From positions 372,001 through 436,000 of the forward strand of contig JASANH010001028.1 in assembly GCA_030248295.1 (NCBI GenBank): 64,000 bases of DNA, in the 5' to 3' direction. The DNA is from Mesodorylaimus sp. YZB2_4. Its lineage: Eukaryota > Nematoda > Enoplea > Dorylaimida > Dorylaimidae. Every line of letters starts with the position of its first letter. The stretch's first letter is position 1. The notes under the pieces are model-generated. The model was given only the letters and a program-made list of their open reading frames with translations, was not told the origin of the DNA and did no database searches. This document shows positions 1 through 13,000 of this stretch, one piece after another. A program made the translations under genes and the position numbers.

Positions 1-2410
1 ATACTGCATACACTGCACGTACTGGCATGCTAGGTGATGGAGCGTACACAGCTGCTGCAAGCGAATAGAAAGGCGGACCAGCTCACGCTTTTTTCCAGCA
101 TTGCTCATTAGGTTTTTTATTACACATTACGATAGGTGCATCTCTTGTTGCCTTCAGTCAGACTACAGTAATGCTAGAAACATTTGGGGTAATCTAAGGA
201 CATGGGCTAACATTGCACAGAGTATGCCGGCTTGTGAAAGCGTTTACAATCTTCTAAAGAGCTGAAAAGGCAAAATTCAATCTATTTCTCCTCTAATTGC
301 GGCTTAGACCGTGCAGCCTTCACACAGGATTGGAAAAGAGTATTAAAATTGTTCAGCATTCTCCCAAGAGGATATCTACCCGTATCACAGCGCTTCAGCT
401 GATCGATGTCAGTCTGCAGAATAGGATCCCTTGCCACCTGTCCATAATCCAGAATTGATCTTTTGTGTGATTCTAGTCTAAAAACAAGAGATAGGGCTGT
501 CAACCCAGCTTCCGCCTGGAGCCTCAATCATAGTATATTTTCATCTGTAGGAATATTCTATTTCATCAACTGCACACCAAAAACATGGCTAAATCATTTA
601 GTGCTCAAGGTTAGCCGCGTCATGTACATTTTCTGTAGGGTTCAAGAAAGTATCTAACAGACGCTAACCTTTAAAATTCAACTTCACTCACTGTCCAGCG
701 CATTTTTCAACAATTCTGCGGCATTGTACCTTGTAAGCAGACATTTTCCTCAAAGCCGACCGCAGCAATGTCTAGTTCAGCATATATGTCTGCGGCAAGG
801 ATGCTTGCATGAGCATGTGGCTTTGGTTTTCTGCTGCAATTGCAGTGAGGTTGACTGCAGCTGATGTGTTGCCTATTCGAGTTTAGCGCGAGCTGACTGG
901 CGTCTGCTTGTGCCCAGCGAATGTATGAATTCTTGTGTGGTCTGATGATTTGTGACTTCAGTGGCTGGTTATCACGTAGCTCGTCATGTCCCACCGGTTT
1001 ACCACCCGACGTCATCATCAACGCACTCCTTACGCTCGTCCAGAGCCCCGTCCAGATAACGCCAATGGTTTGTTGTGCAAGTAACCCTGCCACCTTCGCT
1101 ACACAATCATCAATTTTCGACTCCTCCAGCTGTAGCAGCAGTGGTAGTGCGGAGCAGCGCCTCAGCGTTCGGTCGCCCCGTATTTTGGTAGTGAGTGGTC
1201 GGATGCAATTCCCCATCAGGCCTGCCTGTTTGTAAACTTGACCCCCTCACTGACCTGACGCAGCTGCCGTGGTTGACTTCCGAGTGGAAGGACGAGAAGC
1301 CAAACGAGCTGTCTCTGCTGTTGAAGCCTACCCATTAATGCCCAATGACGAGCTGGCCACCGGTCCTGCAATGATGCTCAGAGTGGGTCTCGCCTACAAG
1401 GTTTGATTTCCGACTGCCTGTTGCAGAATGGGCTCTGCTCAAGTGGGCGAACACAAAAAACTTCTTAAAACCCATTTTCTGATTTCTCGTAAGCTGCAAG
1501 CACATTCATGATGAGATAGCTATCCGCGCAAGCAAGTACGCCCTTTGTTTTCCAGCACTTTCACGACCCCCGAGAGACCTCAATTCATTCGCTCTCAAAA
1601 ACATAAATAGCTTCCTTCCGATCTTGGCACCAGTCGCACTGTCATTAGCCACCAATCCACTGGCCGATACGCTCATTGCAGGCGCATCCTGTCTTCGCAA
1701 ATCAATACTCGGCGAAAAATTGACTAAACAAGCCGTCGACTACAGGCATTCTATCGATGACACCGTCCAATTTCAGTCCCTATAATGGCATCTCACTTGC
1801 AAGCTGCAGCTTTCAGGCATCCGCAGCATTATAGATTCCCCGACCAGCATAGGCCCTCTTTTGAAAGCGCCTTAGTTGGATTTCCCGATCTAGGAATGAA
1901 TAGACGCCGCGTCCGGCCACAGGCGCCACATTAGCATGCCTGGTGACGACAAGACGAGATAACCTGAAGGCAATCTACTAATTCCCTCTTGCACCCTCAC
2001 GTCTTGTATTTCCGTTTTATGCCCCCGCCGTGTTCTGGTCGAAACAACTGATCTCGTTATTCCATATTTTACGCCAGGCATTCCTCTCCTCCTGACATCG
2101 TTCACTCGCGAGTGACTGAGTACAAGACTTGCTTTACGAGCTCTACTCTTCCCCGCCCCCTGAGATTTTACGAGAGCACGCAGAGGAACACTCGCGTCAA
2201 TCTTGGTAAGAAAACGCCATACGAACGGCTTTTCTTGTCGACGAAGGCTGGAAAAAATCGAGGAGTTTGGAGGAAATCCTAAAAAGTTAGCTGAACTCGT
2301 TGGTGTTTTGGCTAGAAATTGGACTTTCTCTGTCTGACTCACTTTATCAAGGGTTGTCTGGCTGAGTCTGATCGGCCTCTTTCAAAAGAGTAAAGCTACT
2401 CAAGAGAGGC
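1..2410. other. Intergenic stretch, no confident gene
   Basis: No recognisable gene. The longest frame is a 169-codon minus-strand frame at 707-1216, and an overlapping 104-codon plus-strand frame lies at 921-1235. Neither shows a known domain, and the two being open opposite each other points to GC-rich non-coding or old repeat DNA. A short plus-strand stretch at 1262-1399 (from AVVDFRVEG to LRVGLAYK) looks exon-like, with an AG before it, but the following GTTTGA is a poor donor and no partner exons were found. Confidence 0.5.
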
Positions 2411-2417
2411 TTTTCAG
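2411..2417 (+). promoter_or_regulatory. Candidate spliced-leader acceptor for the receptor gene
   Basis: TTTTCAG lies 13 bases upstream of the ATG at 2431. It matches the 3' splice consensus used by the introns in this window, with no upstream exon visible. In nematodes this is the usual layout of a trans-splice acceptor. The assignment is an inference. Confidence 0.45.
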
Positions 2418-2430
2418 AGGAGCATACAAG

Positions 2431-3813
2431 ATGCCGCCACCAACACACGAATTTCCTGCCAATTCGTCAATTTACGAAAATATTTCTTGCTTATATGATG
2501 AGCAATTATATGAAATTTGGTTAAACAGCTCAACAAATTGGACTCGTTGGCAATTATTAAATCATGGTTGTTCTTATTGGAATTTCTTAAAATTTCAACG
2601 TCGTTTAGATTTTGCTCGAACAATTCTTTATTTTACAGGCGGTTCTATCGGAATTATGAGCGCGGTTTTAGCTTTATTAACTTTTACTACGCAAAAAAAG
2701 GAATTTGCGGCAGTTAGCTTTTTATATCATCGTGCTATTAACGCTATAGAATTACCATTTATGATATTAATGATCGAGCACTCTATACGCGATTATACAT
2801 CGCCTTCATTCTTGGAATCGTACGCTTGGGCAACATTTTTTGCAAAAGTCGGTGGGAAAATCGACAATGTGTTACCGACCTCGGTCAATGTCATAACATT
2901 ATTCATAGCTGTCGAACGGGCCATGGCGTGTTTGGCCCCCAAACAATTCCCCATCATCAACCGTCCATTCGTGGTGTGGTTGGTGGTGATGGGGTCGTTC
3001 GTGATCGGGGGATGCATGTGGGCGCCATCCTATTTCGCTCACACCCTCATGGTCGATAACAGAACATATCCCGTTCGATACATGCCCGTTTGGACCGACT
3101 GGGGCAAAGGAGCTGGGTATCGGGCTTACGATTGGGCGAGACACGTGTTCACGTTGCTCGGATCGTTTCTTCTGGTCATGGCTACAGTATCGGCTGTTGT
3201 CGGTTTGAGGCGCACGGCGGCGAGGAGTTTGCAAAGGAGTTCATCTTCGAGGAATTGTATGTTGAACAGTGGCGCGCCTGTGGTTCAACAAAATGAATAT
3301 TGGTCATTGTTAAAAAATCTTTCATATTTACAATTATGCGAGACTGTACCCCTGATATTCCTTCATACATTTCTAGTTATAACTGAAAATATTTATTGGG
3401 ATTTTAAAGGTGGTGGAAAGAATGCCCCCTTCGAGATAACGTACAATGAAGCTTTGCGTGTATTTTCATTGGCCCGGGCTCGACAAACATCAGCATTTTG
3501 TTTGGACGTTTCCAATGTGGCTGCCCACTGTTTTCATTTTTACTGGTATTTAATATTTTGTCCCAAAGTCCGACAAGGTTTCAACGCTTGTCTTCGTTAT
3601 GGAACGGGTGGTGCAAAAAAATTGAAAGAGCAAACTTATCGAAAATGTACTGCGTCTGGCAGTGCACAACAGCAGAAAGATGCAAATAGTGCGCCAAATA
3701 TCGCATTGAGAGAGCCACTGTTGAAGAAGACGACTGGAATGGATGCGCAGGCAGAACCGGGGAAGAGTCATTCTGTAGCTGCCCCGCGCCTGTCCAATGG
3801 CACTGCACTGTGA
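2431..3813 (+). CDS. Seven-transmembrane receptor (rhodopsin-like GPCR), single exon
   Basis: Encodes 460 residues in one uninterrupted exon. Hydrophobic segments sit at about 64-85, 100-117, 145-165, 180-198, 240-259, 297-318 and 356-377. An E-R pair at 162-163 at the end of segment 3 matches the D/E-R-Y position of class A receptors. The N-terminus has several N-x-S/T glycosylation sites (residues 11, 17, 32, 36) and no obvious signal peptide. The roughly 80-residue polar tail would be cytoplasmic. The overall look is that of nematode peptide-receptor or serpentine families, but I cannot name the ligand or subfamily. The ATG is chosen because a TTTTCAG acceptor lies 13 bases before it. Base composition is odd: the first ~400 bases are strongly A/T-ending, the middle (about 2900-3250) is GC-rich, then it reverts. 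Confidence 0.8.
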   Translation: MPPPTHEFPANSSIYENISCLYDEQLYEIWLNSSTNWTRWQLLNHGCSYWNFLKFQRRLDFARTILYFTGGSIGIMSAVLALLTFTTQKKEFAAVSFLYHRAINAIELPFMILMIEHSIRDYTSPSFLESYAWATFFAKVGGKIDNVLPTSVNVITLFIAVERAMACLAPKQFPIINRPFVVWLVVMGSFVIGGCMWAPSYFAHTLMVDNRTYPVRYMPVWTDWGKGAGYRAYDWARHVFTLLGSFLLVMATVSAVVGLRRTAARSLQRSSSSRNCMLNSGAPVVQQNEYWSLLKNLSYLQLCETVPLIFLHTFLVITENIYWDFKGGGKNAPFEITYNEALRVFSLARARQTSAFCLDVSNVAAHCFHFYWYLIFCPKVRQGFNACLRYGTGGAKKLKEQTYRKCTASGSAQQQKDANSAPNIALREPLLKKTTGMDAQAEPGKSHSVAAPRLSNGTAL

Positions 3814-6800
3814 TACCTGGCACTCGTTGCCGTCGGAATGAGGTGCCTCCATTACTCAGTTCGTGTACTGTAGCCGCAGATTTCGCTGTGCCAGGTGGGT
3901 GCACAGCTAAACTAGCAGCTTTGGTTTGCCACGCCCACATGCCAAATTATTGCTGCAGTACGCGCACATGTGAATAGGGTAAGGAAGATGCTCCATTTCA
4001 AAAGCGTTGCAGCCAAAAGTGCGCCAAACTTTTTCTAGAGTGTTCAATGGCGGAACCATGTACAGTAAAAGATATGCCCATAGTTTGGTTGTCACCCTAT
4101 TTTTTGGCATAAAAAAAGTTCAGTTATGACTAGGTGCCAGATAGGCACAAATTGTGCCATGCATTGCGTGCTTGCAGCTGTGCTGCGAAGTGATATAATG
4201 TTGTATACAATAATTTAGCCAAAAAAGATAGTGCAACAAAGATTGGATAACAAGGACCAAACTGATTCGACATCTACACCAACACTGGCAGAAGGGCGTT
4301 ATATTTATAGTAATGACCCTGCAGCCGGTACACTGGACTGGTAATCGCAGGATGCGGGGTTCAACCCCCGTTTAGGGCTCATGATTTTACACTGCAATAC
4401 TCCTTGATTAAAACTTGGCTCATTTCTTCCTATCAAACATCTAGTAGCCGATTCGTGCACAATATTTCTAGACACGCAGCAGGACCAGCGAAAATTTGTC
4501 ACTAAACCGCCATGTAGAGTTTAGCCACTGATATTTCGCGATCGGACAAAATTATGATCAAATATTGCAGGACATAGCTGTTTTAAAAGGCGTGGTTTCT
4601 TATAGTACTGCGCATAATGTCATAACTTATGCTATTTTTGCTATCAGGTGCCAGAATGCACTGACAGTGCCCACGTGATTTTTCCAACCCTTCTTTATAA
4701 ACTATACTCTATATCAGGCAATTTATTTTCATGGCCCAAGCTAATAAGCACATGCCACGAAAATTCGCAGGGTGGTGCCACGAACGTAAGTGGGCGTTTC
4801 AAAAGCCTGAATAATAATCGAAAGCACCACGGTGCCAAACCCTTAATTATTACTAAATGCATTTTTCTACTTCAAACGTCAATACTCTCTGCCTCACGTG
4901 ACAAAATATTGTAAACAAGCTTCCCATTTGCTTTCCACCATCTTAAGTCTTCTTTATCTCCCATCGCTCCAATTCATTACGGCAGTCACTGGCATTGCAC
5001 CAAAAATCGATAATGCCATAATCATCAAACTCTACACTTTCCTACTAAAATTCGATTTCAACCTATCTCTTATCCACTGTGCAATACTGGCCATCCTAAT
5101 TAAACGTTACCTCTAGGATTTCCATTACTGCCCGTCTCCCACACGACACGCCTATGTCTGCCTCCAAAGCCATTAGTCTGGAATTGGAGCCAATCTCGTG
5201 CCAATCCGCTCTGCTCCCCACAAATGAACGAGAAAACATAATTTGATCTTTTTTCTTGAGCCTTTATTGAATACGGTACATGAGCAGCTGCCATTCTCAT
5301 CACAGCATAAGGCTGACACCAGCAGCTGCCCATTTCACTCATGGATCCACAATGTTATTTCGAATGCTTTACCGCCCCCCCCTGACCCCGCCAAAAACAG
5401 AGTCAACAACTCTAGGGCATCGGCTTTTTTAAGTCGCCAACTGACACTGAATGGAGCAAAACAGGGAAACAAACTCGTGACTGAAACGAAAAACAAATCT
5501 CGACTCATCTACTCTACTCCTCAATCAAAATCCCTTAACAACAACATCCTAATTATTCATCTATCCTTGCACACCCGACTGCGCGTGATTTCTATGACCT
5601 TGAACCGATAAGAATTCTACCTCAGGCGGGATAGGCCGATTACTCTCCCTCAATACTCGGGCATACAGACGATACATTTCCGTCGAAGGTACTACTTTCT
5701 TTTCACTCTCAACTTCCATCCACGCTACTATTGCCGATTTCCAATCTTTCTTTTTTCCTGCAAATCAAAAACTTTCTTTAAAAAAAGCAGTGAATTTGAC
5801 AAAAATTAGCGACTTACGACAAACATTTAATACAGCTTCGTATACTCGAGTCAAATCCAAATGATTCGAGCTTGATTTACCACAAACTCTGATTAAATTC
5901 TTTAATGTCGTTACCTAAAAATGCCACTAATGTCAGCCTTCCCGAATAAAAAACAATAGCAAACACTCGCTCAGCCACCATAAATGATTCATAGCAAAGG
6001 GAACACAGGTCCTGGCAAGGAAAGGGGTCATTCGCATACATATTCAAATTTTCCCGCTATCATATTCGATTTGACTTTTCGGCGAAGAGTTTACATTTCT
6101 CACTACATTCTACTGGAGGGGGGGCACTCGGTCATAGTTAAGAAATGTTTCAGGTATGGGACAAAGCGAGGAAAATTACTGAATTTTCCAGCATGGAAAA
6201 TGGGTCTAAATTTGAATTTGTCCGCTATTTTGCGTGAGTCGGGTGACCCAGAAACCTTGCCTCATCCTCAGATGACAGGCCAACAAATCTGCTTTCTTAC
6301 AAGTGGACAGCTTTTATATTCTGTTGCATCACCAAACGCAGGTCTACACATTCGCAAGTGAACTGATGTATTCTCTCTCTGTAGCCCTCCCATCTTCCAA
6401 TCAGATTAAACTGCTAATACAGCGTTTTATACCATGAGTTAGGCTTCAGATGAAACAGCTAAGCACCCAGAATTAATGGTTTACTTGCAGTTTTCTGCAA
6501 CAACAAAATGAAAAAAGGTTAAGAAAAAATTCATTTTTTTTCATTGCTTTTATCACACAGCAGGAACCATTTGGGACCCCAACTGTCTCTGCTCTGTAAC
6601 TCCCAAATGAATTTCTAGACAAAAATTTTAAATTCGATTTCAACCTTGAAAGTAAGCCTTACCAAAGCAAGACAAACTAGAACCACAGTGTACTGGGCCA
6701 TGTGTGGACATAGAAAAAAGGAAGCGGGTCAACCTCCCTGAGCCTGGTCCGCAAAAAAGGTTTTCAGGGGTCCTCCTTCTTGTCTGTGCATACTCCTATT

Positions 6801-7049
6801 TCACCCACCCCAGTAGGGTCCCAGGAGCAAGTTTCAACTACCGGTACCTTTCGTAGCGAGTTCGAAAAAATTATCAGCAGAAAATGACCTTACCCAAAGT
6901 TTTTGCCATAAAAGCAAGAAAAGTATTTTCTTCAAAAATGGGAAAATTCGAATGCAAGTATGTAAGTTACAGCCAAGAATTTGCCCTGGTCATTGGGCTT
7001 CCAACATATCCAACCAAGGACAATCTACTCCCACTTACAAACACCTTAT
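3814..7049. other. Intergenic stretch between convergent genes
   Basis: Contains the 3' flanks of the receptor (+) and of the LRPPRC-like gene (-). Open frames here (for example 4648-4914, 5243-5611, 5984-6361) have no recognisable domain and biased low-complexity composition. A tRNA-like sequence is listed separately at 4314-4380. I see nothing else supportable. Confidence 0.5.
4314..4380 (+). pseudogene. tRNA-Thr(GGT)-like sequence, probably a pseudogene or SINE head
   Basis: A CTGGTAA anticodon-loop-like string and a B-box/T-arm string (GGGGTTCAACCCCCG) are correctly ordered, and the outer CCCT / AGGG can pair. The anticodon stem does not close properly (5' CTGGA against 3' TCGCAG), and the T-loop is one base short if the 5-bp stem forms. 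I therefore regard it as a decayed tRNA or tRNA-derived repeat, not a working tRNA gene. Confidence 0.35.
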
Positions 7050-10000
7050 CTATTCAAGTTTACACCCATTCATTCGACTTACATCATCATAATATTCAAA
7101 ATCCTCGTCCACTGTTGCGTTCGGTACTCTAGTTTCAACGGTGTCCCACACTTTCGACGCTTGTTCTACTTTCCCACAACTGCACAAAGCCATTACTAAA
7201 CGGAATTTCGCATCCGTCTCGCCATGCATCTTTTGCTGATAATCATAAACTAAAAACAGCGAAATACAACCCTCGAAACAAAAACTCCTAAAAAAATAAC
7301 CTTTTTGCAATAATTTTGCATCGACTCGCTGAATCAAATCGGACATCAATCGTTGAACGCTGGCTGTCATCGAATGCTTATTGACCGCATTGACAAACAC
7401 ATTCGTGGCTCCCACGTAATCTTCCCTGGAAAGGGGACAGTGAGTCCAGTGAACGAATATACTCATCTAAACGCCTAAGCACAAGCTCCATACTCAACAA
7501 AGACAGCAAGACAATCTGACCTGAACTTTCTAGACAAGGCTACACCCTGTACTATATCTAACTAGCCTCCCCATCTCGACCCCACTTTCACTCTAAACAC
7601 CCGACTAAATTTACAATCAGGTGGGACATGTCCTAAATTAAGGACACTCAAATCACAGTGATATTGGATAGGACTCGGAGTGTCCTAATACCCGGACACA
7701 TCCTCGGTGATTGTGAAACCGGCCCCAGGTTTTGGGAGGTTTTAATGATGCTTATGGGCATTCTCCCGCCAATTTTCAAATTTGACTTCCGGTATATGAA
7801 CTGCTTATCATATTTCCAGAAAAAACTAGAAACAACTCGTTCTAGCTTACCGAGCTAGCTCTTTTTTACGATCATCTTAGAAGCAAGGGCAGAACTCGTT
7901 TTGCCACAGACCTCAGGACGAAACCTTGAACTCGGTTTAACTCACTTATCCAAAGCCGCATTGATAATTTGCCCGAGTCGTTTCTTATTCGGTTTCAAGC
8001 AGCCCGCATTGACTGCCTCTTGCATCACAGCATGCGCTGCATCTTTTTCATTCTTATCAATCAAATTCGATATAACATCTTCGATGATCAATGTGATCAT
8101 GTTCGCAGTCCTCATGTCCAAGGCCGAAAACAAAAATGGTTTCTTTTCGCCCAAAAATTTCAACAAATAAACACTTTCGCTAATAAGACCATCGTTGGCC
8201 AGCACGGCAAAAAGGCGAATAACCTCTCGCACGTTGCTCGTTTGCATCAGTTCAAGCCTGAAAATAAGGAAAGCTAAAGTAAGTAAGGGTCAGACAAACG
8301 ATCGGGCCGGCAGCTTGTTACTCTATACTGACTGACTGCGAGGTCTAAACACGTGGAGACTTGTCTGGCAATCACTCCTCTGCACAAAGCCGGAACCCAT
8401 CAGGATGATGTTTCAGCAGCTGGTCTCTGGTGCAATGCAAAAGCTATTCTCGTCACTATGCGGACAAACTTCCAATGGCCAACAATGAAAATTTTTAAAA
8501 GCGTTCAAATAAATCGATATGTTCGAATTTCGTCCAGACTGCGAGAGACATCATTTAGCCACACCCACTTACACAACACTTTCAGCGTAGGCCAAATTTT
8601 CCGATTCCGCCTCATCACCATTCATTGATGCCGCGGCGCACACCACGGCACGCAGTACTGATTTCGACAGTTCCGCCCCCAACGATTCCAGCTCTTTGAC
8701 AGCTTTTAACACGCGGACATGATTCCCATTCTCAGCATATAAACTGATTAATCGTCGTAATGCCGTTTTATAATTCAATCCATCGGCTTTCATCTTTTCG
8801 ATTTGGCTTTCCAGTTCTTCCACAGTCAAATCCTCCTAAAAGATTGAAGACTTATTTTCTTTTTTCCACAATATACTCATCCTTTTCATACCTGATCCAA
8901 CAAAAATTCTGGCGACCGCTCGGTCGCTGCGAGTAACGCCTGCTTCACTAGTTTCCGCCTTTTATTTCTCACACGTTGACCATCTTCGCCTTCCAACCGG
9001 CTTAGGAGTTTTTGCAACGTTGCTGATGGCTCTTTCACAGCCAATATTGCGTCTACAACTTCGCTCAAAAAGCTGCCGAGCCCAGACGTGCTAGCTTTGA
9101 GTAATTTGTCATAATATTCAACGGCTTTCTCGCCATCCTGAAAAGACAAGATACCATGTTAGAACACGTCGAAATAAAACTGAAACCCAGCAAATTCAAC
9201 TCGCGGCGAAATTTGCGAGGCGTAAATTCGAAAAACAAACCAGATAGAAAAGAAACGCGTGAAAAAAATTTCAATTTTTCTTTTACACGATCGCGTCACA
9301 TCTCGCCAGCCTGGCATCTGCGTGAATTTCAATTTTCATTATTTACGATCCCCCCCAGCATCCACTAATCCGCCGATCGGCAACTACAATTTTCCGCATC
9401 CTATCAGCCAGAAAATGATGAGTTTTGGCATACTACAATAAAAAAGTCACGTTTTTTCCATTTAAATTGGTACCAAATCCCGCTTTTTAGGCGTTGGTTA
9501 GGTTTCGTGTCCTTTGAAGTGGTCTGACAGAGTGACAGCGAGGGAACAGAGCAGCTTGGTGAGGACGTGGTCAGAAATATGCCAGCCCGTTAACAATAAA
9601 TTTTAAAATTATTATTGAATATACTATTGTAATCTATCAAATCAATTAATATCATTTTTTTGAGCAGGGTCGGTCGAATCGGACCGATCCAGACCCTGGA
9701 TCGGATTGGTCGATACTGGCCCCCTTCAATCAGAAAAAATGACTTACATTTCGTTGACAATATGAGATTACCAATCGTTTCAATATCATTTTCGGATTCC
9801 CATTCCTGGCCTCGACTATTTTCAATTGCTTATGCAACTCGTCGATGCTTACATCCTACAATATTAAGATATTCGCGCTCAAATATTCAGCTTTTTAAAA
9901 GTTTTGATTCATTTGTACAAATCTCGTGTTAAACAGACAGAAGAGAGACATCAGTCACAGAAAACTTATACAGGACGATTCAAATCAATTGCCTCTTATA

Positions 10001-13000
10001 CTTCATCTACTGTATCTGTTAACCAAAAGCTGGAAAAGCAAGATTTTGCTAGTCCCTACCTTAGGTTGAGTGCAAATATGAGAAATCCAACTCTAGTAAA
10101 CCTACAGTTCGCAGTACCCAAATCTGGTAGGTCACCCACTCAGCACTTGGCCCTAACCCTCACTCACCTCATCAACTATCGTATCCACCAATGGTCCAGC
10201 CGTTCCCTTCGCTCCATCCCCCATCTTCCGCACGTACCAATTCGAATCCTTTTGCATCCTGGCGAACAACTGATTCAATTTATTCGATGGTTCCTTCACT
10301 TTTTCTATCGCGTCTGCGACTTCATTCACAAAAAACGACTGAATAGTTGCACCTGATCGTCTCAGCTCGTCATAGTATTCTGTGGCTTTCTCCGCATTCT
10401 GAAACAAGTCATAAAATAAGACGCCAGGGGGAAAAGGCGGACACGACACCACTTTGACTTACATTCTCGAGGCAATACGCCAAAACTAAACGTCTCCATA
10501 TCAATTTCAGATTACCATTCGATGATTTCATAAATTCCAATTGCCGATGTAATTCTTCAATTCCGACATCCTGCAATTAAAAAACGATTTCTCTTAAACT
10601 AGACCAGGAAATGTGCAGGAAAATGATGCTGCCTCAGGAAGTGACAGGAAAGGGTCGCATCCTGCGCACATTTTTACTGGGTCGTGGCCTAGCGGGTGAA
10701 GGCTTCCGCCTCTCACGCTGGGTGACCACTTGAAGGGAAGGGCTCGACTCCCGCCTCGTTACAAAATGATTATCCAATATGTGTTCCTTGGCCCTCGAGT
10801 GCGCTGTATAGTGATTTGATATGGATAAAGTATGACATGACATTAGGGTGCAAGCCATGTAAGGGCTGCACCCTCATGCTGAAAATGCAAATTTGGAAAA
10901 CACTGATAAGAACCCGACCACACGGCAGTGCAGACAGACCATGGGAAAAGTACGACAGATGAAAGGAGAGAAATTCATTTTCCCGCCATTTCAAATTTGA
11001 ATTTTTGGTGGGAAACTGATTCTTCCCCACATTTAATAAAGACTCCCCAGCTTTACTACGAGCACTGCATAGCCTCAATAACACTACTTTTCTAAAAAAC
11101 CATTTTAAAAAGACAATGCGCACGATGTGTATCGGCCATGTTAGAATCCGAGAAAAGTTTTCTAGCAACAGACGCCATGCTTACAAATTTCAAATTTCAC
11201 TCACGAGGTGAAATTTGGAATTTGTATATACTGTATGACCCTTGATACACGAGGTGACTTGCCAGCCAGGTATTCTCACTTCGCCGTATTACCTACAACA
11301 GCGCGCGCAAAATTCAGGGCGATTTAACTAAAAATTGCGTCTAAATAAGAAAAAGTATCGCCATAGTTGAAGTACCTACTTCACAGAAGATCATGCAAAA
11401 CCAAAATTTAAAATTCGCGCTTTTTTGGAAGCCTCTAAATCCAGTTACCGCCAGCACTTAAACTATAACCATTTCTTTTCTCGCTTGACCCAAAACGGAT
11501 GAAACAGTTTTTAGCAATGTTTTGCAGGAATCTACAGCCAAAAAAAGTTTTCAAATTCGCGGCAGTTCATATAGGAATTTCTACCAAGTGAAAATGCCTG
11601 ACCGATCACCTGATTATCTCAAAGGATCATTTTCTTAGCGAGGAAATGAAAAGAAGCGAAATTTGAAGTTGGGCATGCTTTTGGAAGACAGCATCCAATG
11701 TGGCCGCCACAGTGCATTCGTCTGCAGGGGTGGGGGTAGAACATACCTCTAGAGGACCCTGCACATGTTACCCAACCAAGCCCGGGAAGAGGTGCTCCTT
11801 TTTCCACCACTGACATTTCCAGTCCAGGCCGTATTCCAGAGGTGTTTTCCAATGAGCTGACTAGATTCTAGTGACATGGCTGCATTTGCTATTACAGAAA
11901 CAATCACTCATAAAATTGCAGTCCCTGAACCTGAAAAAACAGTCACTGGGTTCTTTAAACAGTTACCTCAATCGACTTTCACAGCGAGCTCCTTGGAATA
12001 TTTCCCAGTCACCTCATTGGACTTTTATTTTCTTGCCAATTATTTCCAGCAAGCTTTCTGGAATACGGCCTCAGGTGCTCTGCTCATTGCACCCGTTCGC
12101 CCCCCTTTTCTTTGTCACTGTCTGGAACCCCTTTATTACACCGCTTTTGACGAAGCCAATAGCTAGACCCCTAGCTCGTTCCCACTGCATACCTCTTCCA
12201 TTATGGCACTATAGGTTACACCAGTCGACTCCTCCGGCTGCCATCGTCTCACGAACACGCCAGCATCTTTTTGTACTTGCCGCAAAAACGACTGCAACTG
12301 CACCGACGGCACTTTGACTGACTCGACTGCATCTGCCACATCTTCAACAAAAAATGATTGTATCGAAGCGCTAGCTTTTTTAAACTGTTCATAAAAGTGA
12401 ATCGCCGTCTCCGCATTCTAAAACAATAAAACATAGAAAAATACCAAAAAATACTCTAGGAACACTTACATTCTGGTAACAGCTCGCCAAGACAAGCCGT
12501 TTCAATACCACCTTCTCATTACCACCTTTTGCTCGAATATGGTCCAACTGTTCCTGTAAACTTTGAATACTCGATTCCTGAAAAGAAAGCTGGAGCTTTA
12601 TAATTCAAAAATAAAGATTCAGCAATTTCTTTTTCAAAAATTGTGGACTCGCTTGAACAGAGTCTTATTTGACATTTAGCTGGCCAGAAGTCAAACCTAA
12701 GCAAGGCTGTGCGAGTCCCTCTGCGTGTCTCCACAAAGAGCACTTCCACACACTCCCTCAGGCCCTTGCATGCCTTCTTGCCTTACCCCCTACAATTCCA
12801 ATGGACCATTTCACAGATCTCACACAACTCAAAATTTGAATTCCCCGCTGCAAGCAGCTTATGACAGTTCTGCATAGGACTGGACACCGACTTTTTTCAG
12901 ACTATCATCGGCTGAGGCATCTCGATGGCACCTGGTGAGTCAAACACGGTCTGACGAGGGTTTATGGCTCGCAACCCAGCCTCCATCACCGGGGATCGAA

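Larger units (their letters stand above)
8892..12577 (-). repeat. Tandem exon-pair duplication inside the LRPPRC-like gene
   Basis: Three consecutive units each consist of a short exon of exactly 108 nt (12577-12470, 10570-10463, 9855-9748) and a longer exon of 225, 231 or 246 nt (12417-12193, 10398-10168, 9137-8892), all phase 0 at both ends. The short exons each end in a K/R-RLV..-YC/SCY-x-N pattern. The longer exons start with N/D-A/G-E-x-A and share a VADA(V/I)/VVDAI core and a VK(V/E)P or VKEPS motif. The first 38 residues of the long exons of units 1 and 2 are identical at about 21 positions. The next exon (8835-8573) begins like a fourth short unit (EDLTVEELESQIEKMK). Confidence 0.8.

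Noticed and set aside
707..1216. 169-codon minus-strand frame near the left end as a gene
   Set aside because: No recognisable domain or signal, overlapped by an equally long plus-strand frame, and no splice partners.
4314..4380. Functional tRNA gene
   Set aside because: The anticodon stem does not pair and the T-loop is short; better read as a pseudogene or SINE head.
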